This document shows, piece by piece, positions 59,833 through 64,000 of a DNA stretch of 64,000 nucleotides. The notes under the pieces were generated by a model. The model saw only the letters and a program-made list of their open reading frames with translations, was not told the origin of the DNA and made no database searches. The DNA is from UBA1723 sp045642085. Lineage in GTDB: Bacteria; Bacteroidota; Bacteroidia; Bacteroidales; Paludibacteraceae. The stretch spans positions 40,287 to 104,286 of the forward strand of contig JAZUIF010000079.1 of assembly GCA_045642085.1 (NCBI GenBank), read 5' to 3'. Made by a program: the position numbers and the translations under genes. Numbering within the stretch: position 1 is the stretch's first letter; every line of letters starts with the position of its first letter.

Positions 59833-59895
59833 GGGCGGTCTTTTGTGTCCGCCCGCAGAATCATCCCGTAGAGACGGGGCATGTCCCCGTCTTTA
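59833..59895. repeat. Two adjacent palindromes (GGGCGG hairpin and GAGACG family)
   Basis: GGGCGG/CCGCCC at 59833-59854, then AGACGGGG-CATGT-CCCCGTCT at 59872-59892, the same family as 45215 and 63664. Confidence 0.65.
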
Positions 59896-59924
59896 CATTT
59901 TATAGCACAGACGTGCGTGTCGGT

Positions 59925-59932
59925 TAAATTTG
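59925..59932 (+). promoter_or_regulatory. -7 promoter element for the ComM-like gene
   Basis: TAAATTTG matches TAnnTTTG, 33 bases before the ATG at 59966. Confidence 0.5.
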
Positions 59933-59965
59933 GATTATAAATTAAGTACAAAATATAGTGTTATT

Positions 59966-61498
59966 ATGTTAGTTAAAACTTATGCGGCATCAATCAACGG
60001 AATTGATGCGGAATTGGTAACAATTGAGGTTAATCTCAGCAGTGGATTCAGATTTTCTATTGTAGGATTACCAGACAGTGCAGTAAAAGAGAGTCAGGAC
60101 CGTATCACAACGGCAATCATGAATTCTGACTATCCTTTCCCACGAAAACAGATAGTTGTCAATCTTGCACCAGCTTACATGCGTAAGGAGGGTACAGGTT
60201 ACGATTTGACGTTGGCAGTTGGCATACTTGCAGCGTCAGGAGTCATCGCGGAAGATGCGTGGAATGGCTACATCGTGATGGGTGAACTTTCGTTAGATGG
60301 CTCGGTGAGAGGAATCACAGCCTCATTGTCGATTGCTATTATGGCAAAGCGACTCGGATTCAAAGGTTTTATTCTGCCAAAGGAGAACGCCAAAGAGGCG
60401 GCTGTGGTAGGTGGACTTGACATCATTGGTGTGGAGAGTCTGACAGAAGTGGTGGAATTCCTAAACGGAAATCTGCAGATTGAGAAAACAGTCATCGACA
60501 CACAAGAGTGTTTCTTCAGCAAACGAGACATCTTCGATAGTGATTTCAGAGAAGTGTGTGGACAAGAGACAGCAAAACGAGCGTTAGAGATAGCGGTCAG
60601 CGGCGGACACAATTTAATCATGATCGGTACTCCCGGATCCGGAAAATCAATGTTGGCTAAGTGTGTGCCGTCGATAATGCCAAGTTTCACTCTAGATGAA
60701 GCCTTGGAGACCACGAAGATTCATTCAGTGGCAGGAGTTTTGCCAAAGGATACCTCGTTGATGACCACACGACCTTTTAGAAGCCCACACAACAACGTTT
60801 CCGGCGTCGCCCTGCTTGGAGGAGGCAGTTATCCTAAACCTGGAGAAATTTCGCTCGCGCACAATGGAGTCCTCTTTCTTGACGAATTGCCGCAGTATAA
60901 TCGAGCCGCGTTGGAAGAGTTGCGTCAGCCATTGGAAGACCATAGGATCAGCATTTCAAGAGCACGATTCTCAGCGGAGTTTCCGTCGTCGTTTATGTTG
61001 ATAGCCGCCATGAACCCCTGTCCGTGTGGCCATTACGGAGATCCCAACCATGAGTGTACTTGCTCACAATTGGAAGTGCAGAAATATATGAGCCGAATCT
61101 CAGGTCCGCTGATGGATCGAATCGATCTGCAGGTAAAGATCTCGCCTTTAAGCCACAAGGAACTGCTTGAAAACAAAGGTGGGGAAGCCAGTGCTAATAT
61201 CCGTGCGAGAGTAGAGAAAGCACGAAAGATACAGCAAGAGAGATTCAAAGACGAGAAGAGCATCCACTGCAATGGTCAGATGGAGAAACGACACTGCGAT
61301 ATGTATTGTAAGATATCTCCGGAGGTGGAAGAAATGTTGGAAAAAGCTATGAAAAGACTCAATTTTTCTGCTCGAGGATATTTCAAGGTGCTCAAACTAG
61401 CCCGTACTATCGCAGACCTTGCCGAATCTGCCGACATCGACTCAACGCATGTGAAGGAGGCGTTGTCGTATAGAAGTTTGGATAGGGAGAATTGGTAA
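59966..61498 (+). CDS. comM: YifB/ComM-type Mg-chelatase-like AAA ATPase
   Basis: A 510-residue protein: N-terminal ChlI/Lon-like domain (KTYAASINGIDAELVTIEV, about 1-165), AAA+ Mg-chelatase ATPase (Walker A GTPGSGKS at 221-228; LFLDELPQY as Walker B), a Cys-rich AAMNPCPCGHYGDP segment, and a C-terminal helical domain. In competent bacteria ComM is a helicase aiding branch migration in natural transformation; elsewhere the role is unclear. The frame is open 12 codons upstream, but the ATG at 59966 gives the usual N-terminus. Confidence 0.93.
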   Translation: MLVKTYAASINGIDAELVTIEVNLSSGFRFSIVGLPDSAVKESQDRITTAIMNSDYPFPRKQIVVNLAPAYMRKEGTGYDLTLAVGILAASGVIAEDAWNGYIVMGELSLDGSVRGITASLSIAIMAKRLGFKGFILPKENAKEAAVVGGLDIIGVESLTEVVEFLNGNLQIEKTVIDTQECFFSKRDIFDSDFREVCGQETAKRALEIAVSGGHNLIMIGTPGSGKSMLAKCVPSIMPSFTLDEALETTKIHSVAGVLPKDTSLMTTRPFRSPHNNVSGVALLGGGSYPKPGEISLAHNGVLFLDELPQYNRAALEELRQPLEDHRISISRARFSAEFPSSFMLIAAMNPCPCGHYGDPNHECTCSQLEVQKYMSRISGPLMDRIDLQVKISPLSHKELLENKGGEASANIRARVEKARKIQQERFKDEKSIHCNGQMEKRHCDMYCKISPEVEEMLEKAMKRLNFSARGYFKVLKLARTIADLAESADIDSTHVKEALSYRSLDRENW

Positions 61499-61515
61499 CC
61501 AAAATGAAATGGAGC

Positions 61516-61599
61516 AACTGGTCGCAATTTGCGACTAGTTTGCTACATTGAATCATTTGGCAACTCCAGTATTCAACTGTTGCAAAATTTGCGACAGTT
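61516..61599. repeat. Pair of related GCGACAGTT-type dyads
   Basis: AACTGGTCGCA/TGCGACTAGTT (61516-61540) and AACTGTTGCA/TGCGACAGTT (61575-61599) are two inverted repeats of closely similar sequence just after the comM stop. Confidence 0.6.
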
Positions 61600-61612
61600 C
61601 AAATAAAACAAG

Positions 61613-61648
61613 AAGCCCCACATGCATCAAAGTATGTGGGGCTTTTAT
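61613..61648. terminator. Terminator between convergent comM and MFS genes
   Basis: AAGCCCCACAT pairs with ATGTGGGGCTT over 11 bases with a 10-base loop and a TTTT run; it can serve both strands in part. Confidence 0.8.
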
Positions 61649-61661
61649 CTTACGAAAATAT

Positions 61662-62846
61662 TTATTCCTTGACTTTCTTCCTCTTAATGAAGAAAAGGCA
61701 TACAACTAATAAGATTGGGAATACTGTTGCTGCAAGAAGTCCACTTTGGATATTGTTCTCTCCTGTTCCGACACAAAATCCTACAAGCGACGGTCCCATT
61801 GTGCCTCCTAAATCCCCGGCTAATGCTAACAGTGCAAATAATGCTGTTCCGCCTCCAGGTATTCTTGCCGACGTGATGCTGATGGCTCCGGGCCACATAA
61901 TTGCCACTGCTAAACCACTTATCATACATCCTATCAAACTGATGGCTGGAATTGGCGACATGGATGCGATCAGGTAGGCAGCAAAACATAGTATGCCTGC
62001 TCCTGTCATGTAGGAAGTGAGATCCATATTTTGTCCTTTCTTTCCATACCAAAGTCGTCCGAGTCCCATGCAGAATGCAAATCCACATGGTCCGGCTAAG
62101 TCTCCGATCGTCTTGTCGACTCCTAACGACGCTTCCGCAAAGGTTGATGCCCACTGTGCCATTGTCGTCTCTGACGCTCCTGCCGCTACCATTAAGATGA
62201 GGAATAACCAAAACATTTTATTGCTAAACAACTGTGTCATTGTCATTCCCTCTGAATCTTCCACAATAGGCTCAATAGGACAAGTGGCGAAGTTGATGAT
62301 GTTGTAGAGAGGAATTAATGCCCATAGGCAAACTAGTATTTGCCAGTTGTCAAGTCCGAAGATATAGAAGAAGAGTGTCGACCCTAAAATCACGCCGACT
62401 GCACCCCAACAGTAGAAGGAGTGAAGCAAACTCATTGTGGCTTCTTTGTCGGGAAACGGACATGCCTCAATAATGGGGCTGCACAACACTTCTATCAGTC
62501 CACTTCCTACTGCGTAGACACATACGCAGAGAAGAATGCCTATCATCGGATTTGGAAATAACGATGGCAAAAATGCGAATCCAGCTAATCCTAAGGCAGA
62601 GGTTATCTCTGATATGATGATACTCTTGCGGTAGTTGATATTCTTGAATTTAGCACACAGTAGGTCTGTGATCAACTGAACTACGTAAAAAACTGCTGGA
62701 ATAAGTGCTAAACTTGCAAGTGAAATTTCATACTCGCGATGAAAAACCATAAATAGTAGTGGAGGAAAGTTAGCCACGATAGCTTGTGTTACGAAACCAA
62801 GGTAACAAGCTGTTTTTGTTTTACTGTAACTTTTTATATTTTCCAT
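61662..62846 (-). CDS. Major facilitator superfamily transporter
   Basis: A 394-residue inner-membrane transporter with about 12 transmembrane segments and an MFS-like halved organisation; the centre carries the cytoplasmic loop CPIEPIVEDSEGMTM. FVTQAIVANFPPLLF at the start and GLGRLWYGKKGQ after segment 7 (an MFS loop motif) support the family. The set resembles Bacteroidetes sugar-type MFS proteins, but the substrate cannot be told from sequence. It is the downstream end of a minus-strand group with the small membrane genes, separated by 74 bases. Confidence 0.88.
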   Translation of the reverse strand: MENIKSYSKTKTACYLGFVTQAIVANFPPLLFMVFHREYEISLASLALIPAVFYVVQLITDLLCAKFKNINYRKSIIISEITSALGLAGFAFLPSLFPNPMIGILLCVCVYAVGSGLIEVLCSPIIEACPFPDKEATMSLLHSFYCWGAVGVILGSTLFFYIFGLDNWQILVCLWALIPLYNIINFATCPIEPIVEDSEGMTMTQLFSNKMFWLFLILMVAAGASETTMAQWASTFAEASLGVDKTIGDLAGPCGFAFCMGLGRLWYGKKGQNMDLTSYMTGAGILCFAAYLIASMSPIPAISLIGCMISGLAVAIMWPGAISITSARIPGGGTALFALLALAGDLGGTMGPSLVGFCVGTGENNIQSGLLAATVFPILLVVCLFFIKRKKVKE

Positions 62847-62920
62847 GAGAAAATGAAGAAGATTTTAACTTTATGCAAAGTTACAATTTATAAATTTCTC
62901 GTGGCTACTTCCTCGCACTT

Positions 62921-63301
62921 TTAATGATGAAAGCTTGTGTCTATTATTCCTATTTTGCTCAAAATTCCTAATCCAATCAATAATCCAAAATATCCGAATA
63001 ATGATAGCATGAAGCTAGTAAAATATGGAAATGGTAGGAATATTGAAATAATTAGCATGATTAATGTTGGTGCGGCGACAAATATATTGAACACCATATC
63101 TCCTGTGGTTCCGTCGTTTCCACATATAAATAGAAATAATGTACTAATGCACCATCCTACAAAAGTGGCATAAGTCATAACGTTGACAAACGCAGGAGCA
63201 ATATTTGATAGATACAATATTGCATTAACAAAATTGCATATTCCTGAAATGATTAGTACAGGGAAAAATATGCAAAGAATAAACTCTTTAGTTGATTCCA
63301 T
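62921..63301 (-). CDS. Small four-helix membrane protein, unknown function
   Basis: A 126-residue very hydrophobic protein with four predicted membrane segments (about 7-32, 35-58, 66-90 and 93-118; for example FPVLIISGICNFVNAILYL and LIGLGILSKIGIID). Charged residues are few. No family recognised. It lies 32 bases after the 42-codon ORF on the same strand and probably shares its promoter. Confidence 0.65.
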   Translation of the reverse strand: MESTKEFILCIFFPVLIISGICNFVNAILYLSNIAPAFVNVMTYATFVGWCISTLFLFICGNDGTTGDMVFNIFVAAPTLIMLIISIFLPFPYFTSFMLSLFGYFGLLIGLGILSKIGIIDTSFHH

Positions 63302-63333
63302 ATTTTTTTATTTTTTAGATTGATTTGCTTGAA

Positions 63334-63462
63334 TTATAGATAGTAAAGCACCTTAATTGCTTCTGGAACGACATCTGTCATAACAACTGATGTCAACTGC
63401 ATAAAACTCAACTTGATTGTTATTACAATCTCGTTTATGTTGGAAATGATATTCTGTACCAT
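63334..63462 (-). CDS. Possible 42-residue small protein
   Basis: An open frame from ATG (63462) to TAA (63334) encodes 42 residues, beginning MVQNIISNINEIVITIKLSF. It is the first frame after a good promoter and precedes the 126-residue membrane protein gene. It has a possible amphipathic or membrane helix. Too short to be certain. Confidence 0.4.
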   Translation of the reverse strand: MVQNIISNINEIVITIKLSFMQLTSVVMTDVVPEAIKVLYYL

Positions 63463-63510
63463 AGTATTATAGTTTTAGTTAATACTCTCGTTATTTGTTT
63501 TTTGTTGAGG

Positions 63511-63538
63511 CAAAGATATGGCGAGATTTTACATCAAA
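63511..63538 (-). promoter_or_regulatory. Promoter of the small membrane genes
   Basis: On the minus strand TTTG (63535-63538), 16 bases, then TATCTTTG (63511-63518). Confidence 0.6.
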
Positions 63539-63541
63539 AAA

Positions 63542-63573
63542 GAGCAGATGTGCCTCAAAAATGAGCAGAAGTG
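63542..63573 (-). promoter_or_regulatory. Two direct repeats 21 bases apart upstream of the promoter
   Basis: On the plus strand GAGCAGATGTG (63542-63552) and GAGCAGAAGTG (63563-63573), 21 bases start to start, ending four bases from the -33 box of the minus-strand promoter. This spacing (two helix turns) suits an activator dimer such as a LytTR-family regulator. Confidence 0.5.
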
Positions 63574-63663
63574 AATAATTTGTAATTCTTAATGCATAAT
63601 TCGTAATTCATAATTGTCGGTATAATTCCTTCTTAGTGGGGATTTCCAACGATGATACATGTG

Positions 63664-63686
63664 GAGACGGGGCATGTTCCCGTCTC
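63664..63686. repeat. GAGACG palindrome, third copy
   Basis: GAGACGGGG and TTCCCGTCTC pair over the arms and are followed by TTTTTG; same family as 45215 and 59872. Confidence 0.65.
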
Positions 63687-63778
63687 TTTTTGTTTATGAC
63701 GAGTCTGCCCCTAAATCCCCTAAAGGGGACTTTAGATATTCTGAATTCACCACAGAGACACAGAGAACACGGTCGTAG

Positions 63779-63799
63779 GGGCGGGTTTCAAACCCGCCC
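63779..63799. repeat. GGGCGGGTTT palindrome
   Basis: GGGCGGGTTT, one base, AAACCCGCCC. Confidence 0.6.
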
Positions 63800-63927
63800 G
63801 GTTATTTTATGAGCACAGAGAAATCCTTCGGATTTTTGGATGGGAAGCGGAGTTGCCATGTCCCGACAATTATGAATATTCTTATGATAAATCCAAAAAG
63901 ATTATTCAAAAAAAATGAATTGGGATC

Positions 63928-63974
63928 CAGACGAGGGACGCTGGGGATGCTGGATCCCCAGCGTCCCTCGTCTG
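63928..63974. repeat. Perfect 21-base-pair hairpin
   Basis: The arms 63928-63948 and 63954-63974 are perfectly complementary over 21 bases around a GCTGG loop. The arms contain ACGAGGGACGCTGGGG, GC-rich compared with the flanks. Confidence 0.9.
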
Positions 63975-64000
63975 TCTCCTTTTGGGCAATGATTAAGAAG

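Larger units (their letters stand above)
63463..64000. other. Gene-free, repeat-rich end of window
   Basis: No convincing gene is seen. It contains the promoter and direct repeats above, an AT-rich repeat (about 63578-63615), the palindromes at 63664-63686, 63779-63799 and 63928-63974, a CCCCTAAA-type repeat near 63712, and CACAGAGACACAGAG at 63752. An ATG at 63989 might start a gene beyond the edge, but too little is present to judge. Confidence 0.6.

Noticed and set aside
63989..64000. ATG at the right edge as a gene start
   Set aside because: Only four codons are visible (MIKK); this cannot be supported.

Overview
The window looks like a chromosomal segment of a fibre-degrading Bacteroidales bacterium. 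The evidence is: many promoters of the Bacteroidetes type (TTG or TTTG, about 15-19 bases, then TAnnTTTG); almost no Shine-Dalgarno sequences; type IX secretion (T9SS) C-terminal sorting domains; a hybrid two-component regulator; a menaquinone methyltransferase; and a Bacteroidales-order division and cell wall (dcw) cluster. I saw no rRNA, tRNA, CRISPR array or complete insertion sequence.

Layout. 1-9250: an acyltransferase fragment, menG/ubiE, a DUF1015 protein, an outer-membrane barrel, a large secreted subtilisin-like protease and class II fructose-bisphosphate aldolase. 9300-28000: a secreted or surface carbohydrate region. It holds a CE1-like esterase, a small secreted protein, an unknown exported protein, two adjacent GH5 glucanases (one without a signal peptide, one a lipoprotein), a lipoprotein plus OmpA-type envelope pair, and three tandem GH5-CBM-T9SS glucanases. 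No SusC/SusD genes are present. Two small-RNA units of similar design lie on the minus strand at about 11.4 kb and 20.3 kb. 28000-45200: the dcw operon mraZ-rsmH-ftsL-ftsI-murE-mraY-murD-ftsW-murG-murC-ftsQ-ftsA-ftsZ-ftsZ-yqeY. It carries two different, overlapping ftsZ genes and MraZ-type operator repeats at its promoter. 45200-49000: an accessory patch with an AAA ATPase behind a dyad-rich promoter, a toxin relic next to a small repeat element, a complete antitoxin/PIN-toxin pair, a strongly structured RNA of about 285 nt followed by a small hydrophobic protein, and a 7-base tandem repeat. 49000-61500: a HAD hydrolase, a hybrid two-component regulator, a degenerate LytM-fold protein, dxr-rseP-era-der, and a ComM/YifB-type ATPase. 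61500-64000: an MFS transporter, two small membrane-type ORFs behind a promoter with direct repeats, then a gene-free repeat-rich end.

How the genes work together. The GH5 enzymes and esterase suggest extracellular attack on beta-glucan or cellulose and feruloylated xylan. Most enzymes are exported by the Sec and T9SS routes and one is a lipoprotein. A cytoplasmic GH5 copy could finish oligosaccharides. The dcw operon supplies peptidoglycan precursors and the divisome.

The points I find most unusual are the tandem pair of FtsZ paralogues with different C-terminal tails, the rod-shaped RNA at 47.6-47.9 kb with a possible terminator switch, the mosaic (gene-conversion-like) GH5 paralogues, and the repeat element with terminal inverted repeats present in three states. 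Everything here was read by eye. No database or folding program was run.
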